Counted from the stretch's first letter, positions 36,767 to 46,221 are shown. The stretch is 64,000 nt of DNA from Polaribacter irgensii 23-P (GCF_000153225.1 NZ_CH724148.1:2064842-2128841); one strand, 5' to 3'. Program-made: numbers and translations. Notes: generated from the sequence alone by a model not told the origin.

Positions 36767-37113
36767 AAATAAGTATCAAAGGTTTTAAAGGCAATCATTA
36801 TATTCAGAACTGCAAAGGTGAAAGAGGGCGCTGATTTTATAAAGTTATCTTTTATTTTAAGTCTTACAACAAACCCCATAAGCATTAATACACTTAAACC
36901 AATGGCGGCCAACAAAAGTAATAGCGGGGAAAAATAGAGTCCCACCAACAAACCGATAGCCCCTAATAACTGGAGAAACCCAGTTAATCTTCTAAATTTT
37001 GGTAATGCATATCTCTCAAACTCAGCAATAATAAATTTTGAGTAGAAGCAATTCACGCCGAAATAAATAAATGCTAAGCCAGAAAACCAGGTCAGTGCTA
37101 TGAGTAAATTCAA
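36763..37113 (-). CDS. DoxX-like four-helix membrane protein (paralogue)
   Basis: This 116-aa protein has four hydrophobic segments. Its end, 'LKIKDNFIKSAPSFTFAVLN', parallels the convergent neighbour's, so the two look like old paralogues in tail-to-tail orientation. 'FIYFGVNCFYSKFI' and 'GFLQLLGAIGLLVGLY' are DoxX-like features. Function unknown. Confidence 0.82.
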   Translation of the reverse strand: MNLLIALTWFSGLAFIYFGVNCFYSKFIIAEFERYALPKFRRLTGFLQLLGAIGLLVGLYFSPLLLLLAAIGLSVLMLMGFVVRLKIKDNFIKSAPSFTFAVLNIMIAFKTFDTYF

Positions 37114-37252
37114 TGTTTTTTTTTAAAGTTGTAGATTATCTCTACAAATTAATATCAATAAAAGTAACGCTATTTGCGCTCTTAGAGAAATTTAAAACCT
37201 CAAATAAATCCTAATATTTATGTTAAAAAAGGACTTCCCAAATTTTAATTTA

Positions 37253-37891
37253 CTAAAAAGTATGCCGCTGCTCTTCTGTTGAAGAAGCACTTAAGAGTTG
37301 ATTGAATTTCTTTATAATATCAAAGTCTAGTGTAATTTCATCTGCTACGGCAACTCCCACAATTCCAGTTTTTAAGATGTCTGAAATATCTTTTGTAGTG
37401 ATTTTACCAACACCAATAATCGGAGTTTTGGTATTCAAAGCCTCTACAATTGCAGTGTATCCAAGCAAGCCTAAAATGGTTTGCTCTGTATCTTTATTTT
37501 TTTCAGCTTTAAAAGGGCTCAAGGTGATGTAATCTACTTGTTTATCGATTAATATTTTACATGCAGCAAGCGTGTTGGCATCTGCGCCAATAATTTGCCA
37601 AGTGTATAGATGAATTCTAGCGGCAGTAGGGCAACTACCTTTTTGTTCTAAATGTACGCCATCTGCCTTTACTGCTTTGGCTATTTTATAGTCTCCACTA
37701 ATAATTAAACGTGTTTGAAAATACGCGGTTATTTCTCTCGCTTCCTTTGCTAATTTTAAGTATTTCTTTTCCGAGAGGTTTTTTACATTCAACTGCACTA
37801 GTTCTGCACCTGCCGAACAGGCTTTTTGGATGTTTTCGATGTGCTCTTTTGGCGTTGTTCCCTGAGAAATGTAATGTAGTTTTGGAATCAT
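37253..37891 (-). CDS. thiamine phosphate synthase/TenI-like protein
   Basis: This 212-aa TIM-barrel protein shows 'AGAELVQLNVKNLSEKKYL', 'KADGVHLEQKG', 'VDYITLSPF' and 'PIIGVGKITTKDISDIL', which follow ThiE (thiazole phosphate plus HMP-PP coupling) but with changes at pyrophosphate-contact positions ('GVHLEQK' for the usual GVHLGQ). No other thi genes are near, so it may be a TenI-like homologue or a second ThiE. Confident on family, less on reaction. Confidence 0.8.
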   Translation of the reverse strand: MIPKLHYISQGTTPKEHIENIQKACSAGAELVQLNVKNLSEKKYLKLAKEAREITAYFQTRLIISGDYKIAKAVKADGVHLEQKGSCPTAARIHLYTWQIIGADANTLAACKILIDKQVDYITLSPFKAEKNKDTEQTILGLLGYTAIVEALNTKTPIIGVGKITTKDISDILKTGIVGVAVADEITLDFDIIKKFNQLLSASSTEEQRHTF

Positions 37892-37938
37892 TTGGATTTC
37901 GTGTTTAGCTTGGGAATTGATATTATAATCAGACTATT

Positions 37939-38550
37939 TTAAAGCGCAATTTTTTTAGAATACTGCATAAAATGAGATTCTAAACGCTGTAGCATGGGGC
38001 CTATTTTTTCTGAATAAGTAACATATTGACACTTGTGTATGCTTTGTGTAATGGCCATTAAATCTCCATAAGTAGTGCTCTTTTCGAGAAACTCCGCATT
38101 ATCGATATTAAAAATTTTAAGCTGTGTCGTATTTAACCCCTCTGATAAAAGCAATTTATTTATCGTTTTAGGAGTAGCGATCAAAATGTCTACACCTTCA
38201 AATATTTCCGAGGTAAGTACTTCAATATGAAACTTATCATCACAGGCGTACGCGCGTAATGTAGTGTGTCTGATGAATGTGATTAGAATTTTTTCCAATG
38301 CGAGTGCACGGTCTCTATTTTCTACTAAAATAATAGCTCTGGGTGCGGTTCCTACTTCTTCACACTTTAATTTTTGCATCGTAGTAAGAATCAGTGTTGT
38401 TGTTTTTCCACTGCCTGCAGGTGCTGTACAGTATATGTTGGCGCCACTTTTTATGACAGGTATACTTAGAGTTTGGAATGGAGTAGGTACATTTATTTCA
38501 AAAAAACTTAGTTTTTCTTGAATATCGGAATGTAATTTTTTAAATGGCAT
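37939..38550 (-). CDS. single-domain DEAD-box helicase-like protein (RecA domain 1 only)
   Basis: This 203-aa protein has a Q-motif-like 'NVPTPFQTLSIP', motif I 'APAGSGKTT', and Ia-like 'ILVENRDRALAL'. Motif II is 'IDNAE' (DNAE) instead of DEAD, and 'ATPKTINKLLL' is Ib-like. The whole second RecA domain, including motifs IV-VI, is missing. No stop or frameshift remnant of it follows. It could bind ATP and RNA but probably cannot unwind on its own; a dominant-negative or accessory role is possible. Confidence 0.83.
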   Translation of the reverse strand: MPFKKLHSDIQEKLSFFEINVPTPFQTLSIPVIKSGANIYCTAPAGSGKTTTLILTTMQKLKCEEVGTAPRAIILVENRDRALALEKILITFIRHTTLRAYACDDKFHIEVLTSEIFEGVDILIATPKTINKLLLSEGLNTTQLKIFNIDNAEFLEKSTTYGDLMAITQSIHKCQYVTYSEKIGPMLQRLESHFMQYSKKIAL

Positions 38551-39277
38551 AGAAATTAAAAAGGTTGCTGATACTAGTAATAACAGTCATTAAGAATGCA
38601 AATATACAATTTAATTCAATGGATTCGTGCGATAAATAAGGTCTTCAATATTTTCTTTAACGCCATCAAGAGAATACTACATCTTATTGTTAAATCGTTG
38701 GTGAGTCTGTTTATTTTTAGCAAATTATAGTATCTATGGTGTATAAATAATAAAACGGAATTGTTTACACCAACAGCGAAATCGGTATGTTATTTTTAAA
38801 CAGTCTATAAGCCAGCTGTGTTGCAGATACTATTCACTTTTTATTACTTTGCACGATAGTGCATTTCGCAGATTTAGTAGCGTATTGCCAATACAAATAA
38901 AAGCTAATCAAATATAACAGCGCAAGCTTACTTATACGAGCGCTTATGGTGTATATAGATTCTATGCATAAAAGTCGTATCGATTTACTGCTGACAACTT
39001 TCTAGAGGGTAGCTTCAAGGTACTATGTTCTACCTCCTTTTCATTTAGTTTTTTCATCGCTTTTTTCACTAAACCAAATTCACAATTTTTTTTGTGAGAC
39101 TTACAGATATGCTTGTAATAAATAAAGCTGCGTTGATCTTTAAAAATTCGAACGACTTTTATTTTAGCTGAAGTTTTTGTTTGTTTGAAACGAACATCTG
39201 CTTGTTTTAAAATACACTTAACACAGGTATTTCTTCGAAAGCTTAGTGCTTACTAAACACCTTTTTAGAAAAGTAAA
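38551..39277. other. intergenic, 727 bp, possible gene remnant only
   Basis: No intact gene. The minus strand at 38962-39249 keeps an open, protein-like frame without a start codon (separate entry); 38600-38960 shows nothing. Confidence 0.5.
38962..39249 (-). pseudogene. start-less open frame, possible gene fragment
   Basis: Ninety-five codons are open from just after a TAA to a TAG, reading 'ALSFRRNTCVKCILKQADVR ... KSHKKNCEFGLVKKAMKKLN ... RKLSAVNRYDFYA'. Composition is lysine-rich with a CxxC, but there is no ATG, GTG or TTG near its beginning. I do not recognise a family. Either a 5'-truncated remnant or chance. Confidence 0.3.
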
Positions 39278-40561
39278 TTAACCGAGCAAATCGGAATTCA
39301 AATCTTTTTTAGAGTCCATAAAACTAGTATTGCTCGGTAACTCAAAAATTTCTAAATTAAAATAAGGAACGGCTGCAATGACATGATCAAAGATATCAGC
39401 CATAATATATTCGTAATTCTCCCAACGTTTGTCCTTACTAAAAGCATAGATTTCAATTGGGATTCCCTGTGTCCCTGGTGCTAATTGGCGCACCATTAAA
39501 GTCATTTTTTTATGGATACCCGAGTGATTTTCAATATAGGTTTCAGCATACTTTCTAAACACTCCAATGTTTGTTAAATGCCGTCCGTTTAAAAGCAATT
39601 CTTTATCGATGTTATTTTGAGTATTATAAATCTCAATATCTTTTTGGCGGGTATTTAGATAGGATGTAATTGATTGTATTTTTTTGAATGCTGTAATCTC
39701 TTCATTCGACAAATAATGGATGCTTGCCATTTTGATATTGATTGCCCTTTTTATACATCTTCCTCCAGAATCTTGCATTCCTCTCCAGTTTTGAAAAGAA
39801 TCTGAAATTAACGCGTACGTAGGAATGGTCGTAATTGTCATGTCAAAATTTTGAACTTTCACGGTAGACAAATTAATTTCTGTAATATCACCATCTGCAC
39901 CATATTTCTCAAAGGTTACCCAATCTCCAATTCTTACCATATCGTTTATAGATACTTGAATACTAGCAACAAATCCCAAAATAGTATCTTTAAATATCAG
40001 TATAATCACTGCCGAGGCAGCACCAATAGTTGCGATAAATTCAACAAACGCAATTCCTGAGACAATAGTAAAGGCAGACAAAGCACCAATCACCCAAGAG
40101 AAAATCGTAAAGACTTGTATAAAACTGTCTATGGGCTTGTCTCTTAAGCTTTCTAATGTTTTAAAATAATCTTTGAGTGTGCTTAAAAGACTGCGAACAA
40201 CCCAAAGAATTAGAACAATGGCCAATAAATACAACCCTTTCGAAACTAATAATGCAGTAACTATAAAATCAACAAAAACAAAGGGAATTAATTTCATTAC
40301 AAGAAGTAATGGAATAATATGCGCTATAATTCGAGGTGTTTTATTTTTTACTAATAAATCATCAAAATTGGTTTTTGTTTTATCTGAGAGCTGTGAAAAT
40401 AGTTTTAGTATAATTTTACGAATGATATAATCTATTGAGAACGCCAAGATTAACAAAATTAAAAGTAAAAACACCATATTTAAATATTTAGCAGCATTCT
40501 CAGAGGCTCCAAGAGTAACTAAATAATCGTTTACCAAATGTTGTAGATTCATTAAAGTCAA
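39278..40561 (-). CDS. mechanosensitive ion channel (MscS family)
   Basis: This 427-aa protein has five or so N-terminal membrane helices (residues about 25-200), a pore-helix region 'FVEFIATIGAASAVIILIFK', and the MscS beta domain 'MVRIGDWVTFEKYGADGDIT' followed by 'TIPTYALISDSFQNW'. It matches the longer YbdG-like subgroup with a C-terminal cytosolic extension. It releases solutes upon hypo-osmotic shock. Confidence 0.93.
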   Translation of the reverse strand: MTLMNLQHLVNDYLVTLGASENAAKYLNMVFLLLILLILAFSIDYIIRKIILKLFSQLSDKTKTNFDDLLVKNKTPRIIAHIIPLLLVMKLIPFVFVDFIVTALLVSKGLYLLAIVLILWVVRSLLSTLKDYFKTLESLRDKPIDSFIQVFTIFSWVIGALSAFTIVSGIAFVEFIATIGAASAVIILIFKDTILGFVASIQVSINDMVRIGDWVTFEKYGADGDITEINLSTVKVQNFDMTITTIPTYALISDSFQNWRGMQDSGGRCIKRAINIKMASIHYLSNEEITAFKKIQSITSYLNTRQKDIEIYNTQNNIDKELLLNGRHLTNIGVFRKYAETYIENHSGIHKKMTLMVRQLAPGTQGIPIEIYAFSKDKRWENYEYIMADIFDHVIAAVPYFNLEIFELPSNTSFMDSKKDLNSDLLG

Positions 40562-40992
40562 GTTTTAGGTAAATTTTTTGATGGTTAAAGTGGTTTCTTT
40601 ATAAGCTACAAAAGTAGGTTTTTTGACATCTAATTATTTCTATTTGTATGCTTTTATTATTGTGCGAGAATAAAGAGAAGATTTAAATTTTCGTGAATGA
40701 AAAACTTTCGAGAAGATTCTGAATATTTCTAAAATGCAAATGTAATTTAAGAAAAAATGAACGCCAGTATTTAAAAAAAAACAAGAATTTACTCTTTTTA
40801 TGGCGAAATTGGAGTCACTTATGTTGGATTTACTAAGTTTTCTGAAAATAAAGAGTACGTGCTTATCTTTTGAAAAGAGCTTATTTAAAAAAGGGAGTAT
40901 TTAGTTTTGACGCCCATTTTAGTCTTCTTTTGTTTTTTTATATTTTTATAGTTCCTTTTGATTTTGGCATTCAATGCCCAATAATTCAAATT
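40562..40992. other. intergenic, 431 bp, nothing recognised
   Basis: AT-rich gap between MscS and the receiver gene. No gene-like frame or hairpin found. Confidence 0.5.
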
Positions 40993-41406
40993 TTATAAGA
41001 AAGTTTTATAGTCTTTAAAAATTCTTTTCACTTCCTTTAATTTTATTGGTTTTATAAAGTAGCTTGAGATTTCACTTATTTTGTAAGCTTTTTCTATATC
41101 CACAGGATCAATGGAAGAGCTGAGCATAAAAATGACAATTTTTTTCTGAATTTGAGTTTTTAAATGTGCAAACGCTTCGATAAACATCCAGCCATCCATA
41201 ATTGGCATATTTACATCGAGAAAGATGACGTCTGGAATATTTTCGCTATTTATTTTATTTTCAGAAAGATATTGAAAGGCCTGTTCGCCCTCTGAAAAGC
41301 TAATAATATTTTCTGCTAATTTATTGTCATTGATAATGCGAGATAACATAAACTGATAAATCATGTCATCATCTATTATCGCTATCAGGGGCAATTTTTC
41401 AACCAT
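40993..41406 (-). CDS. stand-alone response-regulator receiver
   Basis: This 137-aa protein is a single REC domain without output domain: acidic 'IIDDDMIYQFM' (Asp12-14), phospho-acceptor Asp64 in 'VIFLDVNMPIMDGW', switch Ser in 'FMLSSSID', and Lys in 'FIKPIKL'. Its ATG overlaps the stop of the upstream histidine kinase (TAATG), so the two are translationally coupled and almost certainly cognate. Output must be by protein-protein interaction or onward phosphotransfer. Confidence 0.94.
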   Translation of the reverse strand: MVEKLPLIAIIDDDMIYQFMLSRIINDNKLAENIISFSEGEQAFQYLSENKINSENIPDVIFLDVNMPIMDGWMFIEAFAHLKTQIQKKIVIFMLSSSIDPVDIEKAYKISEISSYFIKPIKLKEVKRIFKDYKTFL

Positions 41407-42596
41407 TATCTATTTTTCTTTAAAATTATTTTGAAGGTAGTGCCTTTATCAACTGCACTTTCTACGTTTATAGAACCACCAATTGCCTCTATTTGTGTTT
41501 TGGTCATGAACAATCCAACTCCCTTAGAATCTGGATGTCTATGAAATGTGTTATTTAGGCCAAAAATTTTATGCCCATATTTTTTTAAATCAATTCCTAA
41601 TCCATTATCGCTTGCAGTAAGCATTATTTCTTTGTCGTTGACCGCAGTCGAAAAATGTATCTCTGCAATGCGATGGGGTGCCCGGTACCTCAGGGAATTA
41701 GACAAGAGATTTAACATTATACTTTCGATGTAGAGTTTTGGGTATTTTATTTCCGGAGCTTTCGAAAAGTTGGAGGTCACTATTGCTTTTGAATCTAATA
41801 TTTGATGCTCTAAAATAGTGCGTGTTTTATCGAAGACCTCTTCAAAAATAATGGCATCGTGTACAATGTCTTTATTTCCTCTTATTTTAACTGAATCAAT
41901 TAATTCATTCAATGTTTCATTCAAATGGTCAATGACAGTCTCAACTTTGGTGAATAGCATTTCCTTGTCCTCTAAATCCGTATTTTCATTATAGAAATCC
42001 TTTAATGCCATCAAATTACTAACAGGTGCTCTTAAGTTATGAGAGGCAATATGCGCAAAACTTGAAAGTTGTTTGTTTTTATTTTCTAAATGCTCATTGA
42101 ACTCCTCTAATTGTCTTTTTTGATTTGAAATTAATTTAGCACGATTTAGTAATTCTGTATTGACAGACGATAATTTGTTAGAAAGGTCATTCGCATTTCT
42201 TTTAGCGATTATAAGTTCTTGTTCATACTTCTTCCTTTGAGAAATATTAAACACTGCAGATTGGGTGAATAAATGCAATCCCTCTTTATCTTTTACCTCC
42301 ACAGAATTTACCAGAACTGGAAATTTACTTCCATCTTTTTTTATAAAATTGAAGTTTATTTCCTCCACGGTTCCACTCAGTTTTAATGCTGGTGCGTATA
42401 CATTTTCAAAATATATTTTTCCTCCAAGGGAGAGAAAGTCAGTAAATTTTTTTTCACCAATTACTTCTTCTCTCGTATAACTTATTAATTCTAAAAAATT
42501 TTTGTTGGAGTCAATAATTGTCCCGTTGGGTAAGGAACAAAAATAGCCACTAGGAGAAGTGTTATACAGTTCTTTGTAATCAATATTTAAATGCAT
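41406..42596 (-). CDS. cytosolic PAS sensor histidine kinase
   Basis: This 396-aa protein has no membrane helix. An N-terminal PAS/PAC domain (about 1-125; 'GYFCSLPNGTIIDSNKNFLE', 'FIKKDGSKFPVLVNSVEVKD') is followed by a coiled coil (about 125-180), H-box 'FAHIASHNLRAPVSN' with His186, N-box 'MLNLLSNSLRYRAP', G1 'ASDNGLGID' and G2 'GVGLFMTK'. An RsbQ-like hydrolase gene lies 24 bp upstream and a receiver overlaps downstream. By analogy with RsbQ-RsbP, the PAS domain may be sensed or loaded by the hydrolase product; that link is inference. Confidence 0.93.
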   Translation of the reverse strand: MHLNIDYKELYNTSPSGYFCSLPNGTIIDSNKNFLELISYTREEVIGEKKFTDFLSLGGKIYFENVYAPALKLSGTVEEINFNFIKKDGSKFPVLVNSVEVKDKEGLHLFTQSAVFNISQRKKYEQELIIAKRNANDLSNKLSSVNTELLNRAKLISNQKRQLEEFNEHLENKNKQLSSFAHIASHNLRAPVSNLMALKDFYNENTDLEDKEMLFTKVETVIDHLNETLNELIDSVKIRGNKDIVHDAIIFEEVFDKTRTILEHQILDSKAIVTSNFSKAPEIKYPKLYIESIMLNLLSNSLRYRAPHRIAEIHFSTAVNDKEIMLTASDNGLGIDLKKYGHKIFGLNNTFHRHPDSKGVGLFMTKTQIEAIGGSINVESAVDKGTTFKIILKKNR

Positions 42597-42620
42597 TAGC
42601 CTTGCGGAGTTTTTGGATAC

Positions 42621-43418
42621 CTATCTTAAATATTGTTTCATCGCTTTAACTGTTTCGTCAGGTGCACTCAGATGAGGACAGTGGCCGGTAGTTTCTAGCG
42701 TTATAAAAGAACTATTTTGGACATTCTCGTGTACAAATTTTCCAACTTCGATCGATGCAATGGCATCTATTTTAGACTGTATGATGAGTGCATCGATGGT
42801 AAGTTTTTTCAGGTCACTTCTGTTGTCTCCTAAAAAAGTAACACTGGCAAAATGTTTTGCTATTTCTAAATTATTTTGGCAAAAACTCGCTTCTAATTCT
42901 AACGCTAATTCTGGTCTTTCAGGGTTGTTCATGATCACAGAAGCCATCTCACTAGACCAACCCAAGTAGTTAGATTCTAAAGTTTCTAGGAGTTCGTCAA
43001 TATCTTTTTGAGAGAATCCACCAGTATAATTGGCATCATTGATATATCGTGCGGATGGACCAATCATAATTAACTTTTCGAAAAGAGAAGGTCTTTTGAT
43101 AGCGGCAAGTGTTCCTATCATTGCGCTTACAGAGTGCCCAACAAAACAAACATTTTTTAAGTTTAAAGCATCACAGATGTCAATAATATCATCGGCATAT
43201 CCTTCCAAAGAGCTGTATTTATTATAATCGTATGCATTTGTATCTGATTTACCTGATCCTACAAGGTCGATCAAAATTATTTTATATTGTTTTTTAAAAT
43301 GTGGCGTAATGTATCTCCACATATTTTGATCACAACCATACCCATGCACTAAAAGCATCGCTCTATTGCCTGTACCCTGCACTGTAACATTGTTTTTTCT
43401 TATAATGTGTTCTAACAT
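42621..43418 (-). CDS. RsbQ-like alpha/beta hydrolase
   Basis: This 265-aa protein is strikingly like RsbQ of Bacillus subtilis along its length ('HGYGCDQNMW', 'DLVGSGKSD', 'YADDIIDICDALNLK', 'FVGHSVSAMIG', 'TGHCPHLSAPDET'). The catalytic triad is Ser96, Asp218 and His246, within one residue of RsbQ numbering as I recall it. RsbQ is a small-ligand hydrolase that activates the PAS phosphatase RsbP during energy stress and is related to the plant KAI2/D14 hormone receptors. Here it is the first gene before a PAS histidine kinase and a receiver. Confidence 0.93.
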   Translation of the reverse strand: MLEHIIRKNNVTVQGTGNRAMLLVHGYGCDQNMWRYITPHFKKQYKIILIDLVGSGKSDTNAYDYNKYSSLEGYADDIIDICDALNLKNVCFVGHSVSAMIGTLAAIKRPSLFEKLIMIGPSARYINDANYTGGFSQKDIDELLETLESNYLGWSSEMASVIMNNPERPELALELEASFCQNNLEIAKHFASVTFLGDNRSDLKKLTIDALIIQSKIDAIASIEVGKFVHENVQNSSFITLETTGHCPHLSAPDETVKAMKQYLR

Positions 43419-43937
43419 TTTATAAATTTATGTAGGATTATAATTTAAAGAAACCTGTTTCTTTTAAAGAGATATAACTTTACGGGTGAGTTCAATAACT
43501 CTAGGATTTTGGGAATAACTTTGCGAATCTAACAATAATTTATGAATTATGGCTATTAATTTTCATATTACTTAAAAATGGTACTATTGATAGATACAGT
43601 CACAGCTTGATAATTGGGGGCTTTATGAAACTTATTTAACAAATAAGTATTGCAGTAAATAGCCTTTTTAGAAAATTAAAATATGTTTTAAAAAGGAGCA
43701 TGCTGTGAAGTTTAAAAAACAAAAAATAGCCGTTTGTACAATTAAAAAATTGGTTTATTTCATGGAAAATTAATAAAAAGTCTAAACTTGCACAAAACTG
43801 TGTTTTTATTGTTACAATTGTTAAAATAGAAAGGGCATCACAGGGAATAATTTGCACAGCTTGCTGTTAAAATTCACCTTTATAAAACGTACTTTTGTAT
43901 TTATTCAAACTAACTAATTACAACCAAACCAATACAA
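43419..43937. other. intergenic, 519 bp, divergent promoter region
   Basis: Holds the promoters of the RsbQ-like operon and of the flavin-binding gene; TACTTTTG at 43890-43897 fits a -7 element for the latter. No gene seen. Confidence 0.5.
43890..43897 (+). promoter_or_regulatory. probable -7 element of the PNPOx-like gene
   Basis: TACTTTTG matches TAnnTTTG exactly, 40 bp before the TTG start codon; the -33 element is not obvious. Confidence 0.45.
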
Positions 43938-44480
43938 TTGAAAAATCAATATCTAGAAGAAGCGCGAATAGAACTTGTGAACGGCCATGCTAAAAAACGA
44001 CATCCATTTCGAAATTTTGTATTAGCAACAAATGAAAATGGCCAGCCCAGGCAACGCACCGTTGTACTTCGGAAAACATTGTTAGATTTAAGTTTAGTAA
44101 TTTATACTGATAAGAGAACTCAAAAAATTAAAGATCTTCAAAAGAATCCTGAATTTAGCGCCTTATTTTACGATTCTAAAAAGCTATTACAAATACGAAT
44201 CGAGGGAAACGCAGAGCTGATTACAGACAGTGCACAAATTGCATCTTATTGGCATACTGTGCAAGCAGCGTCTAGAAAAGATTACACCACAAGTTTAGCA
44301 CCAGGCACTCCGATAGAAAATTTAGATGAAGTAGGATATTTAGCTGCTGAAAATTATTTTTGTCCGTTAAGACTAGTCCCCTATAAAATTGAATATTTAC
44401 GTTTGCAGCGTCCAAACCATGTTCGGGTTTTATTTTCAAAAACAGTTAGTGGTTGGACTGGTGAATTTCTAGTGCCATAG
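43938..44480 (+). CDS. pyridoxamine 5'-phosphate oxidase-like FMN-binding protein
   Basis: This 180-aa split-barrel flavoprotein shows 'FVLATNENGQPRQRTVVLRK' and 'VIYTDKRTQKIKDLQKNP' (the FMN-contacting strands), then 'LQIRIEGNAELI' and 'YKIEYLRLQRPNHVRVLFSK'. It belongs to the Alr4036/PdxH-like group; the full pyridoxal-site signature of true PdxH is not seen, so substrate is open. The start is a TTG at 43938; the first downstream ATG would delete the first strand. Confidence 0.82.
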   Translation: MKNQYLEEARIELVNGHAKKRHPFRNFVLATNENGQPRQRTVVLRKTLLDLSLVIYTDKRTQKIKDLQKNPEFSALFYDSKKLLQIRIEGNAELITDSAQIASYWHTVQAASRKDYTTSLAPGTPIENLDEVGYLAAENYFCPLRLVPYKIEYLRLQRPNHVRVLFSKTVSGWTGEFLVP

Positions 44481-45144
44481 ATTTTCAGTTTTGAGTGCGA
44501 AAAAATGCCTGTTTTTATAAGGTGGTTGACTACTTTTAAGGGAGGTTATCCGAAAACAAAGGCTTTTTTATAACTATTAATAAACTGCGCATGTTTTTTC
44601 TATGGGCATATGCAGTTTTAAGCCAGCCAAGCGATAACATGCAACGCTAAATGAATACAAAAAAGAGTTTTATCAGAACTTAATTAGCCTGCAATAAATC
44701 TTAAAATAATAGTTTTTCTAAAGACGTTCCATTTTCATACTAAAAATGCATGCTCCGCTATACATCAATACTTGCGCTATTGTTTTGAATTAAGAGCATC
44801 TCAAATGCTTCAGATAAGGGGTTGGTAATTTTCTCAAAACGATCATCATCGGTAGTGTACTGTAAAAATAAGATGGGCAGACAAACAAATATGCTCAACT
44901 TTATACATTGATTGGGACTTCTAATAATTAAATCTTATCGTACAATGCTGATTCCTTGCCTAAAAAAATCTTTACAAAGTATATTTCTCTTTAGATAACT
45001 TGAGAAGTGTTTGTTTTTATATTTAAAACACCTAGTTTAATTTGCTCTTTAACATTGCTAAAAACCGATGAAAGAAGCCTTAAAAACAACTATTCTATAG
45101 ATTCTATGGCATTGGAAAATTAAGAAGTTTTTGTAAAATGGTTC
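44481..45144. other. intergenic, 664 bp, nothing recognised
   Basis: Region between convergent genes. No gene-like frame, tRNA or clear terminator found. Possibly decayed sequence. Confidence 0.45.
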
Positions 45145-46221
45145 TTAATCGGTTATTTTTCGCAAAACCCATTCTAAAGGTCCTACTTGATAATATTTTC
45201 TCCAAAGAATTGCAAATAGAATACAGCACATACTAAATACGATTGCGTATCCCACCGAAAATTCAATGGAGTACTTTCCTATTTTAGATGGATTTATTAT
45301 TTCAATAATTCCCATTCCAATAATAACGTGTGCAACGTAGAAGGTCAACGCCAATTGGCCAGTTTTATTTAAAGCATCTATGATTGTGCTTTTTTCAAAT
45401 TTCTTGGCAAGTAAAATACAGCTTGAAATGAGAACAAAGGCAATTGCAACCCCATTGCCCATGTAAAGGGGTAGCGGTGGCATTGGATTCGTTCCAAATA
45501 TTTCAGTAAGTTCCAAAGCAGTTTCTTGGTTTCCTTCTGATAAAAGAGTGATGAAACCATAAGATACCATTTGAATAGCGATAAAAAATAGCGCGCTCAT
45601 CCATAATATTTTTTTCAAGAATTGGTTGTTGTGTAAATCTTGCTTTCCAAACCAGTATCCAAAAACCAGGAAAGCTGCCCAAGGAATTGCGGGGTGGAAG
45701 CCATTAAAAAAGAGATTTCTTAGAAAGCCTTTGAACGTCCACAAATCTTGATATGTCAACGTTTTAAAATTCCACCCGTTCTCATAATTTAAAACCATCA
45801 TTAAAATTGGATAGATTATGATTATAAAAACCCCTGTAATAAAGATTGTTTTTTGTTTGCACTTTAATATGACAAGTACCATTGCCATATAGACGCCATA
45901 AAAATGCAAAATGTCTGCTGGCCATATTGTGATGTATGATAGCCCAACAAAAAATAAAAACACCGCTTTTTTTAAAATTTTAATGCGTGCTATTTTTAAC
46001 TTCTTATGATCCTTATTTTTAATGGCCGTGTTCGTCATTAAAGCGATTCCAACACCTGCTAAAACAACAAAGGTAGCTGCAGCTTTCCCATCAAAAACAC
46101 TGGCAAATACGTGCACCCAAGACTGCCCACTATCACCAAAAACAACTTTAAAATTAACGATTATCATTCCGATAACTGCCAATGCACGCGCTACATCTAT
46201 CCCTATAATTCTTTGTTTCAT
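45145..46221 (-). CDS. DUF418/YeiB-type multi-pass membrane protein
   Basis: This 358-aa protein has nine to ten membrane helices. The N-terminus 'RIIGIDVARALAVIGMIIVN' and first-loop 'GKAAATFVVLAGVGIALM' are typical of the YeiB / heparan-alpha-glucosaminide acetyltransferase-like superfamily, and the C-terminal 'YYQVGPLEWVLRKIT' is the DUF418 signature. Likely a membrane-embedded transferase; substrate unknown. Confidence 0.88.
   Translation of the reverse strand: MKQRIIGIDVARALAVIGMIIVNFKVVFGDSGQSWVHVFASVFDGKAAATFVVLAGVGIALMTNTAIKNKDHKKLKIARIKILKKAVFLFFVGLSYITIWPADILHFYGVYMAMVLVILKCKQKTIFITGVFIIIIYPILMMVLNYENGWNFKTLTYQDLWTFKGFLRNLFFNGFHPAIPWAAFLVFGYWFGKQDLHNNQFLKKILWMSALFFIAIQMVSYGFITLLSEGNQETALELTEIFGTNPMPPLPLYMGNGVAIAFVLISSCILLAKKFEKSTIIDALNKTGQLALTFYVAHVIIGMGIIEIINPSKIGKYSIEFSVGYAIVFSMCCILFAILWRKYYQVGPLEWVLRKITD

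Noticed and set aside
43636..43857. 73-codon minus-strand frame upstream of the PNPOx-like gene
   Set aside because: Phe/Ile/Leu-rich from A/T runs, no recognised domain, overlaps the promoter side of two divergent genes.
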